Shown: positions 1 to 6,155, counted from the stretch's first letter. The stretch is 7,753 bases of DNA from Clostridia bacterium (GCA_028710055.1 JAQUSX010000020.1:1-7753); one strand, 5' to 3'. Notes: generated from the sequence alone by a model not told the origin. Made by a program: numbers and translations.

Positions 1-2
1 AA

Positions 3-953
3 GCTTTGGTAAAAATCAAACGCACCGCTATTTGCGGCACAGACCTTCATATTTACAACTGGGACGAATGGAGCCAAAGGACGATACCCGTTCCTATGAT
101 TATCGGTCATGAATGGGTGGGCGAAATTGTTGAAATCAACGGAAACACAGACGCGTTTAAAGTCGGCGATTTGGTTTCGGGCGAAGGCCACGTCACTTGC
201 GGAAAATGCCGCAACTGTCTTGAAGGTAAAAAACATCTTTGTCCGAATACTCAAGGTATTGGCGTAAACCGCACAGGTATTTTTGCCGAATACGCCGTTA
301 TTCCTATCTCAAACCTGTGGAAATGCGCTAAAGATATACCGCTTGAAATGTACGCGATTTTTGATCCGTTTGGAAACGCGACTCATACCGCTCTTACTTA
401 CAGCGTAGTAGGCGAAGACGTTTTGATAACGGGCGCGGGCTCCATCGGCATTATGGCGGCGGCTATATGCAAACATAACGGCGCAAGAAATGTTGTTATT
501 ACGGATATAAAAGATTTCAGATTAAAACTGGCAAAAGAAGTTTGTCCGTCGCTTATCTGCGTTAATACGGCTAGCCGTCAAGTAAAAGACATTCGCGGCG
601 AAATCGACGTTCCCGAGGGCTTTGGCGTAGGACTGGAAATGAGCGGAAGCGGACAGGCTTTTAACGAGCTTATCAGCAATATGAGTAACGGCGGCAATAT
701 CGCTTTGCTCGCTATGCAGAAAAAAGGCACGATAATAGATTGGGACACAGTTGTTTTCAACGCTCTGAATATTAAAGGTATCTACGGAAGAAAAGTTTTT
801 GAAACGTGGGTAAAGATGACAGCAATGCTTCAAAGCGGACTTGATATAAGTAAAATTATCACTCATAGACTTGATTACCGTGAATATGAAAAAGGTTTCG
901 CTCTAATGAACGAAGGCAACTGCGGTAAAGTTATTTTAAATTGGGAGAAGTAA
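3..953 (+). CDS. tdh: L-threonine 3-dehydrogenase, 5'-truncated by the window edge
   Basis: This zinc- and NAD-dependent medium-chain dehydrogenase oxidises L-threonine to 2-amino-3-ketobutyrate in the cytoplasm. The frame is open to the left edge. The TTG at position 6 is an internal leucine codon, since the residues around it (A-L-V-K-I-K) already align with the interior of E. coli Tdh, so about 28 N-terminal residues and the start lie outside. Numbering from that leucine, the catalytic zinc site shows in ICGTD (Cys10) and GHE (His35, Glu36). The structural zinc cysteines are Cys65, 68, 71 and 79, and the Rossmann glycine motif GAGSIG is at 143-148. The NWDEWSQ, DPFGNA and IKGIYGR stretches are typical of true threonine dehydrogenases rather than other zinc alcohol dehydrogenases. 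The restored length would be about 343 residues against 341 in E. coli. One base separates its stop from kbl, which confirms the operon. Identification is firm. Confidence 0.96.
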   Translation, partial: ALVKIKRTAICGTDLHIYNWDEWSQRTIPVPMIIGHEWVGEIVEINGNTDAFKVGDLVSGEGHVTCGKCRNCLEGKKHLCPNTQGIGVNRTGIFAEYAVIPISNLWKCAKDIPLEMYAIFDPFGNATHTALTYSVVGEDVLITGAGSIGIMAAAICKHNGARNVVITDIKDFRLKLAKEVCPSLICVNTASRQVKDIRGEIDVPEGFGVGLEMSGSGQAFNELISNMSNGGNIALLAMQKKGTIIDWDTVVFNALNIKGIYGRKVFETWVKMTAMLQSGLDISKIITHRLDYREYEKGFALMNEGNCGKVILNWEK

Positions 954-954
954 A

Positions 955-2145
955 ATGTATAAGAAAACGAAACAAATTATATCTCAAAAATTGCAGGAAA
1001 TCAAAGATAACGGACTGTGGAAAGACGAGAGAGTCATCACCACACCGCAATCGAACGTTATCGACACAGTAAAAGCAAAGCACGTTATAAATTTTTGCGC
1101 GAACAACTACCTTGGTCTTTGCGACAACCCCGAAGTTATCGCTGCTGCAAAAGCTAGTTACGATAACTACGGATACGGAATGAGCAGCGTCCGTTTTATT
1201 TGCGGAACGCAGTCCGTACACAAACAACTCGAACAAAAAATAAGCGAATTTCTTTCGACCGACGACACTATTCTTTACAGCAGCTGTTTTGACGCTAACG
1301 GCGGTTTGTTTGAAACTATAACGACCGACGAAGACGCTATTATTTCCGACGCTCTTAACCACGCGAGCATTATCGACGGCGTTAGACTATCAAAAGCAAA
1401 AAGATACCGCTACAAAAACAACGATATGGCTGATTTGGAAGCGCAGTTGAAACAAGCGGACATAGATAAAGTAAGACAAAAAATCATTGTAACGGACGGC
1501 GTATTTTCTATGGACGGTATTATCGCTAATCTAAAAGGTATTTGCGACTTGGCGGACAAATACGATGCGCTTGTGTGCGTTGATGACAGCCACAGCACGG
1601 GCTTTGTCGGTAAAACTGGCAGAGGCACGGCGGAACATTGCGGAGTGGTAGGAAGAGTTGATATTATCACAGGCACGCTGGGTAAGGCTCTTGGCGGCGC
1701 GAGCGGCGGCTTTACGAGCGGCAGAAAAGAAATAATTGATTTACTCAGACAACATTCAAGACCGTATCTATTCAGCAATACTCTTGCTCCTTCTATCGCT
1801 GCGGCTTCATTGAAAGTATTAGATATGTTGCAAAAAAGCACAGTACTCAGAGACAAGGTTATGGACAACGCAAATTACTTCCGCAAGAAAATGACCGAAG
1901 CGGGATTCGACCTTGCGGGCGAAGGACACCCGATTGTTCCAGTAATGCTTTACGACGCCGTTTTAGCGAAAAAAGTCGCTGAAAAAATGCTTGAAAAAGG
2001 CATATACGTAGTAGGATTTTATTATCCCGTTGTGCCGCAAGGTAAGGCTCGTATTCGTACGCAAATGTCCGCAAGACACACGCACGAAGATATTGATAAA
2101 TGCGTAAAAGCTTTTATTGAAACGAGAAACGAAATAGGATTTTAA
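955..2145 (+). CDS. kbl: Glycine C-acetyltransferase (2-amino-3-ketobutyrate CoA ligase)
   Basis: This PLP-dependent enzyme of the alpha-oxoamine synthase family splits 2-amino-3-ketobutyrate with CoA into glycine and acetyl-CoA. It takes the unstable product of Tdh, so the pair forms the two-step threonine degradation route. The protein has 396 residues (E. coli Kbl has 398). Visible marks are the N-terminal [10 protein letters not shown], the NHASIIDG stretch with the cofactor-stacking His136, the DDSHSTG motif (211-216 region, binding the PLP pyridine nitrogen), and the Schiff-base lysine Lys244 in [13 protein letters not shown]. The C-terminal [16 protein letters not shown] is also characteristic. 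The ATG lies one base after the tdh stop. A GGGAG Shine-Dalgarno at 943-947, inside the end of tdh, sits 7 bases upstream and fixes this start. No disruption is seen; identification is firm. Confidence 0.97.
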   Translation: MYKKTKQIISQKLQEIKDNGLWKDERVITTPQSNVIDTVKAKHVINFCANNYLGLCDNPEVIAAAKASYDNYGYGMSSVRFICGTQSVHKQLEQKISEFLSTDDTILYSSCFDANGGLFETITTDEDAIISDALNHASIIDGVRLSKAKRYRYKNNDMADLEAQLKQADIDKVRQKIIVTDGVFSMDGIIANLKGICDLADKYDALVCVDDSHSTGFVGKTGRGTAEHCGVVGRVDIITGTLGKALGGASGGFTSGRKEIIDLLRQHSRPYLFSNTLAPSIAAASLKVLDMLQKSTVLRDKVMDNANYFRKKMTEAGFDLAGEGHPIVPVMLYDAVLAKKVAEKMLEKGIYVVGFYYPVVPQGKARIRTQMSARHTHEDIDKCVKAFIETRNEIGF

Positions 2146-2166
2146 TTTACATCTGAAATAAAAAAT

Positions 2167-2205
2167 AAAAAAAGAGCGACATAATTAAATGCCGTTCTTT
2201 TTTTT
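2167..2205 (+). terminator. Intrinsic terminator after tdh-kbl, probably bidirectional
   Basis: The arms 2167-2180 and 2191-2204 pair around a 10-base AT loop, with one G-T wobble (2176/2195) and one A-C mismatch (2179/2192). The right arm runs into eight Ts. The left arm begins with a run of As, so a transcript coming from the convergent transporter gene would also end in a U-tract here. It lies 22 bases after the kbl stop. Confidence 0.75.
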
Positions 2206-2426
2206 GTTTCTTAAGGGAAACTATATAAGGAAATGAAATGACTAAAAATGTTTCTTTATCTATTTTGCATTATGATCTGTCAAAAAATACGTTTTGTATT
2301 TTGTAGTTATAAATTAGCATATTTTTTAGAGTATAATCTGTAACTTTGTTACTCTTTAACGCGAATAAAGTCTATAAATCGCTTATTGTTTTGCTGTCTT
2401 TCTATTTAAAACTTGTTAAGCTTTTA
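2206..2426. other. AT-rich spacer between convergent genes
   Basis: Between the kbl terminator and the transporter stop codon I find no convincing gene. A 22-codon frame at 2238-2306 has an AAGGA-like sequence before it, but nothing else supports it. An isolated TATAAT at 2332-2337 has no -35 partner. A small GTAAC-TTT-GTTAC dyad lies at 2340-2352 without a T-tract. The only element with a likely role is the minus-strand hairpin at 2284-2303, listed separately. Confidence 0.6.
2284..2303 (-). terminator. Possible terminator of the EamA transporter gene
   Basis: Read on the minus strand, AAAATAC pairs perfectly with GTATTTT across a 5-base loop, and the right arm continues to six Ts. It lies about 125 bases past the transporter stop. 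The stem is only 7 bp and mostly A-T, so it would be weak; the hairpin at 2167-2205 could act as a backup in this direction. Confidence 0.4.
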
Positions 2427-3428
2427 TTATTTTAAATACGCTCCTGCTTTGTGGTCGGGCGTTTGTTTGTCGATAGTTCCGTTAACGGTTTTTGGTTGTT
2501 CGGCGTTGCCGTAGATTGCGCGCAATTTAACTTGACTTTGTTTGCGTTTAATAAGCGACGGTACGACTTGGGCAAGTATTACCGCGCCGAACATAAGCGC
2601 GCCGCCGAAAACCATATTTATTCTGAACGCTTCAAAGCCGAATATAACCGAGAATGCCGCGCCGAAAACGTTTTCAAGGCTTAGTACGAGCGAGACTTGA
2701 TAGGGCGGAAGAAGTTTTTGCGCGTGAGTTTGTACCGAGTAAGCGTATACGGTGGAAAATAGCACCAATGCCAACAATGGAACGATAAAACTTCCCCACG
2801 CAATCGGCGTAATTATTTGTGTTTTAAATTCATACGCAAAGAAAAATACGCCTAAAACTATTCCCGCCGTAGTCAGTTGCAAAAAGTTGAATGTTTGCGA
2901 ATCAGTGCGTTTCAACGCGTAAGTTACCGTAATGTAATGCAAAGCGAAAGTCAACGCGCTTGTCAGTATCAGTATATCGCCGAGATTAAACACAAACGAG
3001 CTTCCGTTATAACTAAGGACAAATACTCCCGCGACGTACGCCGCCAAAGATACGTAAACCAATACTGACGGTTTTTTGCGGAAAAATATCCAAGTCAAAA
3101 ACGGCAAAAATACTGTCGTCATAGACGTCAAAAACGCGCTGTTGCTTGGTGTCGTGTATTCTTGTCCGTATGCTTGCAAAGCGAAGCTAACCGCCAAAAG
3201 CATTCCCGCCAAAAGTCCGATGGGCAAATCTTTTGCTTTAATTTTTATTTTGCGAATAAAAATCGCGCCGTAAATAAGTCCCGAAAGAAGGAATCTCAAA
3301 AAACATAAAAACGACGACGTTGCGCCCGCTCTCTGTCCTAAAGGCACGAGAATATAGCCCAATCCCCATACGACGGATAGGCTAAGGCACAAAAGCAATG
3401 CGTTGTTTTTTTGTTTTTCGATAGGCAT
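2427..3428 (-). CDS. EamA/DMT-superfamily transporter
   Basis: This is a predicted inner-membrane permease of the drug/metabolite transporter superfamily, with two tandem EamA repeats (roughly residues 8-140 and 148-288) and about ten hydrophobic helices. Typical signs are the first-helix SVVWGLGYI stretch, the Q-A-Y/T-T-P-S-N-S-A-F-L segment before helix 4, and LENVFGAAFSVIFGFE in the second repeat. Characterised EamA members export amino acids or metabolites or take up small organics; nothing here tells the substrate. About 45 hydrophilic residues follow the last helix, a longer tail than usual. The start is the ATG at 3428, giving 333 residues. A perfect AGGAGG (minus strand, 3438-3433) lies 4 bases before it. 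An upstream in-frame TTG at 3449 would place this ribosome site inside the gene and is rejected. The gene is transcribed alone, opposite to its neighbours. Confidence 0.9.
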   Translation of the reverse strand: MPIEKQKNNALLLCLSLSVVWGLGYILVPLGQRAGATSSFLCFLRFLLSGLIYGAIFIRKIKIKAKDLPIGLLAGMLLAVSFALQAYGQEYTTPSNSAFLTSMTTVFLPFLTWIFFRKKPSVLVYVSLAAYVAGVFVLSYNGSSFVFNLGDILILTSALTFALHYITVTYALKRTDSQTFNFLQLTTAGIVLGVFFFAYEFKTQIITPIAWGSFIVPLLALVLFSTVYAYSVQTHAQKLLPPYQVSLVLSLENVFGAAFSVIFGFEAFRINMVFGGALMFGAVILAQVVPSLIKRKQSQVKLRAIYGNAEQPKTVNGTIDKQTPDHKAGAYLK

Positions 3429-3549
3429 AGTTCCTCCTTTTTTTCGCAAAAGAAAAAGCAGAGCAGTATTTTGCCCAACTTTTCTTTTTAAAAATTTAAT
3501 TTTTTTAAGAAAATTCGCTGATTTTTATTATTTTTTTATTTTGTTTTCG

Positions 3550-3588
3550 GCTGAAAATTCAACCAAAAAAAGCGAGCCGATTTTCAGC
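3550..3588 (-). repeat. Inverted repeat in the EamA leader
   Basis: GCTGAAAAT at 3550-3558 and ATTTTCAGC at 3580-3588 are perfect 9-base inverted repeats separated by 21 bases. In the transporter transcript they could form a stem that excludes the shorter terminator-like hairpin at 3565-3590, because both use the same upstream arm. No T-tract follows this larger stem. Confidence 0.55.
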
Positions 3589-3590
3589 TC
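3565..3590 (-). terminator. Terminator-like hairpin (possible attenuator) in the EamA leader
   Basis: On the minus strand GAGCTG (3590-3585) pairs with CGGCTC (3579-3574) around the loop AAAAT, giving five Watson-Crick pairs and one G-T. Two bases later come seven Ts (3571-3565). This is intrinsic-terminator geometry, yet it lies 137 bases before the transporter start codon and downstream of both promoter candidates, so it would cut the transcript before the gene. Nothing visible upstream on this strand needs a terminator. Attenuation is therefore the simplest reading, but no sensor or leader peptide is recognised. Confidence 0.45.
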
Positions 3591-3605
3591 CACTTACATT
3601 TTGAT

Positions 3606-3632
3606 ATTATCACAAGTGCAGGTCTTTGTCAA
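3606..3632 (-). promoter_or_regulatory. Candidate promoter (proximal) for the EamA gene
   Basis: On the minus strand a perfect TTGACA (plus 3632-3627) is followed after 15 bases by GATAAT (3611-3606), which carries a TG one base upstream (extended -10). The spacer is short of the usual 17, but the TG could compensate. The start would fall near 3599, leaving a leader of about 170 bases. Confidence 0.45.
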
Positions 3633-3640
3633 CTCGTTTA

Positions 3641-3648
3641 GGGGGGGG
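3641..3648. repeat. 8-G homopolymer
   Basis: Eight consecutive Gs lie in an otherwise AT-rich spacer, just upstream of the proximal EamA promoter -35 and downstream of the distal one. Homopolymers of this length tend to slip during replication, so tract length could vary between cells. Confidence 0.9.
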
Positions 3649-3686
3649 TGCGCTCTTTTTATTATTAAATTTCGCGGCGCGTTTAT

Positions 3687-3716
3687 ATAATATTAACACT
3701 TGAACTAATTTGTCAA
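3687..3716 (-). promoter_or_regulatory. Candidate promoter (distal) for the EamA gene
   Basis: On the minus strand a perfect TTGACA (3716-3711) is separated by 18 bases from TATTAT (3692-3687), one base off consensus. Transcription from here would begin near 3680 and run through the poly-C transcript of the G tract and the terminator-like hairpin before the gene, so this is the promoter that would make attenuation meaningful. Confidence 0.45.
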
Positions 3717-3803
3717 TGACGATTGATGAAAAATTTTATTACCAAAAATCTAGGTTTGAGAAGAAATGAATAAAAGTGAAAACTAAAAAAATTTCAAAAT
3801 AGC

Positions 3804-3832
3804 TTGCACTAGATTACCGAATATGATATATT
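3804..3832 (+). promoter_or_regulatory. Promoter of the YhhN-family gene
   Basis: TTGCAC (3804-3809), a 17-base spacer, and TATATT (3827-3832) preceded by TGA (extended -10). The expected start near 3839 almost touches the AAGGA ribosome site (3840-3844), so the 5' leader would be only about 13 bases. The TATATTTAC sequence recurs at the tetR promoter. Confidence 0.7.
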
Positions 3833-3851
3833 TACCCTTAAGGACGGAGTT

Positions 3852-4520
3852 ATGATTTTTTATATTATTATCGGATGCGTTTACGCTGTAGCATTGATAA
3901 CGTATTTTTTTGTGGAAACAAAACCGCGACTGTTTGCCGCGCGCGTGACGGATAAGATTGTTATGGCGACGCTGTATCTAATCGTTGCGGCGAGCGCTGT
4001 TTTTACAAAAGCAATAGAATTATATAAGATACTTATTTTCACGGCTTGCTGTTTTGCCTGGTTTGGCGATTTGTTTTTGCTTTTCAAAAAAACTTTCGGT
4101 GTAGGGGTGTTTTTTTTCCTGTTATCTAATCTCGCCGTTATTTCCGCTGAAATCGTTATTTTGGCAAATATGCAAGTGAGCGGCGGTTTTATTTGGGTTA
4201 CCGCTCTGGCATTTATCGCCGTCTACGGCGGACTGGCAGTAATGCAAATTACAAAATTCTGCTCTTTTGGCAAATACATCGTACCGCTGAATATTTACAT
4301 ATCCGTAATGACTCTTTCCGGTTCGATAGGAGTTGCGTTGGCGATTTTTGGAACGGGAGTTTTTACCGCGCTTTTCGGTACAGGCTTAACTTTGTTTATG
4401 ATTTCCGATTATCTATTAGGCGCTTATTTGTTCAAATTTAAAGTTAATAAGGTTTTGATTTCCAACAGCGCGTTTTATTTTACCGGAATATTTTTGATTG
4501 CGCTGAGTCTTTTATTCTGA
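3852..4520 (+). CDS. YhhN/TMEM86-family integral membrane protein (putative lysoplasmalogenase)
   Basis: A 222-residue, strongly hydrophobic protein with about seven or eight predicted membrane helices. The family signature is recognisable as an acidic residue in a helix, AWFGDLFLLF near residues 73-82, followed by a hydrophobic FFLLSNLAVI segment, and a second conserved acidic site in LFMISDYLLG near 176-186. Mammalian TMEM86 members hydrolyse the vinyl-ether bond of lysoplasmalogens, and bacterial YhhN relatives are usually annotated by that homology; the activity here is inferred. The two aspartates would be the candidate active-site residues. Clostridia commonly contain plasmalogens, which makes the assignment sensible. 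ATG at 3852 is preceded at 7 bases by AAGGA (3840-3844). The gene has its own promoter and seems monocistronic. Sequence divergence from the well-known members keeps confidence moderate. Confidence 0.72.
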   Translation: MIFYIIIGCVYAVALITYFFVETKPRLFAARVTDKIVMATLYLIVAASAVFTKAIELYKILIFTACCFAWFGDLFLLFKKTFGVGVFFFLLSNLAVISAEIVILANMQVSGGFIWVTALAFIAVYGGLAVMQITKFCSFGKYIVPLNIYISVMTLSGSIGVALAIFGTGVFTALFGTGLTLFMISDYLLGAYLFKFKVNKVLISNSAFYFTGIFLIALSLLF

Positions 4521-4559
4521 TTATTGAATTTTTGTTTGACAACAGTCGCGTAAATAGAT

Positions 4560-4586
4560 AAAAAACGATAACATTTCGGTTTTTTA
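4560..4586 (+). terminator. Weak candidate terminator after the YhhN gene
   Basis: Six As, C, then GA (4560-4568) can pair with TC, a bulged G, G and six Ts (4576-4585) around a 7-base loop. The stem is mostly A-T and the T-tract is also the right arm, so efficiency is doubtful, but it is the only such structure between the YhhN stop and the spo0A control region. Confidence 0.35.
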
Positions 4587-4596
4587 GGGTATTTTA

Positions 4597-4623
4597 TTCG
4601 ACAAACATCGACATTATTGAACA
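4597..4623 (-). promoter_or_regulatory. Three tandem 0A-like boxes upstream of spo0A
   Basis: TTCGACA (4597-4603), ATCGACA (4607-4613) and TTGAACA (4617-4623) recur at exactly 10-bp steps. Read on the minus strand the first is TGTCGAA, the established B. subtilis 0A box; the second matches at 6 of 7 and the third at 5 of 7. Spo0A is known to bind such boxes head to tail, one helical turn apart. They lie roughly 65-91 bases before the predicted start of spo0A, which fits autoregulation. A further 6-of-7 match, TTTGACA, is at 4535-4541. The match to the motif is seen; binding is inferred. Confidence 0.65.
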
Positions 4624-4672
4624 ATATTAGTAAAAAATTTTTTAAAAAAAGATAATATTTTACAATAATCTA

Positions 4673-4681
4673 TGTTATAAT
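4673..4681 (+). promoter_or_regulatory. spo0A promoter, perfect extended -10
   Basis: TGT followed by TATAAT (4676-4681) is a consensus extended -10. At the 17-base position the -35 is TAATAT, a poor match, so the promoter probably depends on the TG motif or on an activator. The predicted start is near 4688, giving a leader of about 18 bases that holds the GGGAG ribosome site (4694-4698). Confidence 0.7.
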
Positions 4682-4705
4682 ACATTCATACTTGGGAGAG
4701 GTGGT

Positions 4706-5443
4706 ATGAAACATAGAATAGGTTTAGTATGTAATGCGGAATTAGCGGATACTATTCTGCAATGTTCCGATTGCGAAATCGTTTACGATGTGGACAGCGG
4801 AGTAGAGGCATTTCAGATGCAGGAGAGAATCAAAGCCGATATTGTTGTCACGGAGCTTTTGACACCAAAGCTTGACGGGTATTTATTGATTGAACAGCTT
4901 AAAACGATGGCGAACCCGCCTAGAATAATCGTCGTTAGCGAGCTTAAAGGGGAGGTATTTCTGAGCAAGGCGTACCAATTGGGAATCAATCAGTACATAG
5001 TCAAACCCGTGGTTTCAAGTCATTTGATCAACTGTATCGTTACTCCGGCAAAACTTGGCAAGGTCGGGCAGACTCGCTCGATAGAAAACAATCGGACGCT
5101 GGACGAAAGAATAACTAATATTTTTATTTCCGTAGGAATACCCGCGCATATAAAAGGGTACCAATATCTTAGACAGGGTATAAAACTCGCGGTTGACACG
5201 CCGACTATTATCAACAGCATTACGAAAACGCTTTACCCCGCCATAGCGGAGCATTTTTCAACTACTCCGTCGAAAGTGGAGAGAGCGATAAGGCATGCGA
5301 TAGAAGTAGCGTGGAACAGAGGAAAAATAGAAAATATCAATTCTATTTTTGGAATACGGGTTTATTCAAACAGCGACAAACCCACAAACGGCGAGTTTAT
5401 CGCGCTAATTGCAGACAAAATGCTGCTTGAATGCGCGTACTAA
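4706..5443 (+). CDS. spo0A: Spo0A-family sporulation regulator with a degenerate receiver domain
   Basis: Spo0A is the response regulator that commits endospore formers to sporulation. Residues 130-245 match its DNA-binding domain almost throughout: VGIPAHIKGYQYLR (143-156), SITKTLYPAIAEHF (171-184), the recognition-helix stretch TPSKVERAIRHAIEVAWNRG (187-206), and KPTNGEFIALIADK (225-238). Residues 1-112 keep the receiver layout, with LDG at 56-58, Ser78 at the Ser/Thr site and Lys100-Pro101. However, the catalytic acidic pair is replaced by Cys9-Asn10, and the phosphoacceptor position in VVTELLTP is Glu50 (codon GAG), not Asp. Helix 1 also seems a few residues shorter than in B. subtilis. 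Ordinary phosphorylation therefore looks impossible; Glu might mimic the phosphorylated state. Length is 245 residues against 267 in B. subtilis. The ATG has GGGAG 7 bases upstream. spoIVB, the usual upstream neighbour, is absent. The family call is firm; the constitutive state is inference. Confidence 0.94.
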   Translation: MKHRIGLVCNAELADTILQCSDCEIVYDVDSGVEAFQMQERIKADIVVTELLTPKLDGYLLIEQLKTMANPPRIIVVSELKGEVFLSKAYQLGINQYIVKPVVSSHLINCIVTPAKLGKVGQTRSIENNRTLDERITNIFISVGIPAHIKGYQYLRQGIKLAVDTPTIINSITKTLYPAIAEHFSTTPSKVERAIRHAIEVAWNRGKIENINSIFGIRVYSNSDKPTNGEFIALIADKMLLECAY

Positions 5444-5453
5444 AACCCCTTAT

Positions 5454-5486
5454 ACAAACGTCACCTTTACGGTGACTTTGTTTTGA
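5454..5486 (+). terminator. Intrinsic terminator after spo0A
   Basis: GTCACC (5460-5465) pairs perfectly with GGTGAC (5471-5476) around a 5-base loop. After one bulged C, ACAAA (5454-5458) pairs with TTTGT (5477-5481). A T-rich tail follows. It begins 11 bases after the spo0A stop, so spo0A is very likely transcribed on its own. Confidence 0.8.
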
Positions 5487-5535
5487 CTTTTTTTGGGGAA
5501 AAATAGATAAAAACAACGAAAAATAGCATAATCTG

Positions 5536-5564
5536 TTGAATTTCTGTACTAGTTGTGGTATATT
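5536..5564 (+). promoter_or_regulatory. Promoter of the tetR-family gene
   Basis: TTGAAT (5536-5541), an exact 17-base spacer, and TATATT (5559-5564) with TGG directly before it (extended -10). Transcription would begin near 5571, at the AAGGAG ribosome site itself, leaving a leader of only about 12 bases. Confidence 0.75.
5547..5558 (+). promoter_or_regulatory. Candidate TetR operator, copy 1
   Basis: TACTAGTTGTGG lies in the spacer of the tetR promoter and includes its TG extension. Eleven of its 12 bases recur at 6184-6195 before the YDG-protein gene. A repressor bound here would block the promoter, as TetR-family proteins commonly do to their own gene. The element is not a clear palindrome, which is unusual for TetR operators. 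Confidence 0.35.
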
Positions 5565-5582
5565 TACATCAAGGAGAGAGAG

Positions 5583-6155
5583 ATGCAATATCTAAAAAAA
5601 GAAATACGCGAGAGGATTATCGACGCCGCAATGGAAGAGTTTGATAAGCTCGGATTTGCCGACGCTTCTATTAGAAATATAGCGCAGACCGCAAAAACGT
5701 CGTTGGGAAACGTATACCGTTATTTTACAAACAAGGAAGCGCTGTATCTTGCGGTAGTGAATCCAGTTATAAACGCCACGGAAAAGCGTGCGGACTTGTT
5801 TTTTGAATTTACAGGCGAAGCTTATGAAAAACTGCCGGTTATGATTATGGAGTTTGTCAACGAGTACGCGGAGGGGCTTTCAATAGTTGTAAAAGGCAGC
5901 GCGGAACATTACGAAAAATTTATTCATGCAGTCATTTCCTGCGTTGCGGAAAATATTAAAAAACTTTTTACGGAGCGTCACCCGTCGATACTCAAAAAAA
6001 TTAAAAACCCGGATTTTTATTTAGCAACAGCGTCTAGTTTTGTGCATGGACTTTTTTTCATAATCCAGCAAAACGTCGACGATGAAAGCAAGATCAAGTA
6101 CATAAGAGAATATCTATTTTACTTTTTCAATCAGGTTGAAAGCCGTCTTATTTAA
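5583..6155 (+). CDS. TetR/AcrR-family transcriptional regulator
   Basis: A 190-residue cytoplasmic DNA-binding protein, a usual length for the family. The N-terminal domain shows the classic pattern: IRERIIDAAMEEFDKLGF (8-25), then the helix-turn-helix ASIRNIAQTAKTSLGNVYRYF (about 28-48) and NKEALYLAV. These TetR proteins generally repress nearby promoters and release DNA on binding a small molecule in the C-terminal domain (here about 60-190), which is divergent and gives no hint of the ligand. The start is ATG 5583, with AAGGAG (5571-5576) 6 bases upstream; an in-frame TTG at 5553 would lie upstream of that site and inside the promoter. The gene has its own promoter and terminator. The membrane-protein gene that follows shares an upstream motif with it and is the best visible target candidate. 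Confidence 0.92.
   Translation: MQYLKKEIRERIIDAAMEEFDKLGFADASIRNIAQTAKTSLGNVYRYFTNKEALYLAVVNPVINATEKRADLFFEFTGEAYEKLPVMIMEFVNEYAEGLSIVVKGSAEHYEKFIHAVISCVAENIKKLFTERHPSILKKIKNPDFYLATASSFVHGLFFIIQQNVDDESKIKYIREYLFYFFNQVESRLI

Larger units (their letters stand above)
3429..3851. other. Divergent intergenic control region (423 bp)
   Basis: This very AT-rich spacer has no credible gene; frames running through it have no ribosome site or recognisable protein. It separates the start of the EamA gene (minus) from that of the YhhN gene (plus). It holds two candidate minus-strand promoters, a terminator-like hairpin and a wider inverted repeat in the transporter leader, an 8-G homopolymer, and the YhhN promoter, each listed separately. 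A second weak minus-strand hairpin (GGGCA pairing with TGCTC, plus coordinates 3461-3476, followed by a T-rich stretch) is also present. Confidence 0.8.

Noticed and set aside
1..6. HindIII site exactly at the left edge, suggesting a clone boundary
   Set aside because: AAGCTT occurs several more times in the window (for example 2418 and near 4868), so the edge position may be chance. It says nothing about biology.
6..8. TTG at position 6 as the start of tdh
   Set aside because: It aligns with an internal leucine of known threonine dehydrogenases, the frame is open to the edge, and the N-terminal strand of the family would be missing.
522..866. Long minus-strand frames within tdh, kbl, spo0A and the YDG gene
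   Set aside because: They are opposite-strand shadows of well-identified genes, without ribosome sites or family resemblance.
2238..2306. A 22-codon frame with an AAGGA-like sequence upstream
   Set aside because: It is very short, has no recognisable features, overlaps the likely minus-strand terminator hairpin, and follows a terminator with no promoter in a usable position.
2332..2337. Perfect TATAAT in the kbl/EamA spacer as a promoter
   Set aside because: There is no -35 at a usable distance, no TG extension, and no plus-strand gene downstream.
3429..3449. Upstream TTG start for the EamA gene adding seven residues
   Set aside because: The AGGAGG site would then be inside the gene, and it is well placed for the ATG at 3428.
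3403..3690. A 95-codon plus-strand frame across the divergent spacer
   Set aside because: It starts inside the EamA gene on the opposite strand, has no ribosome site, and its composition is that of translated AT-rich spacer and leader.
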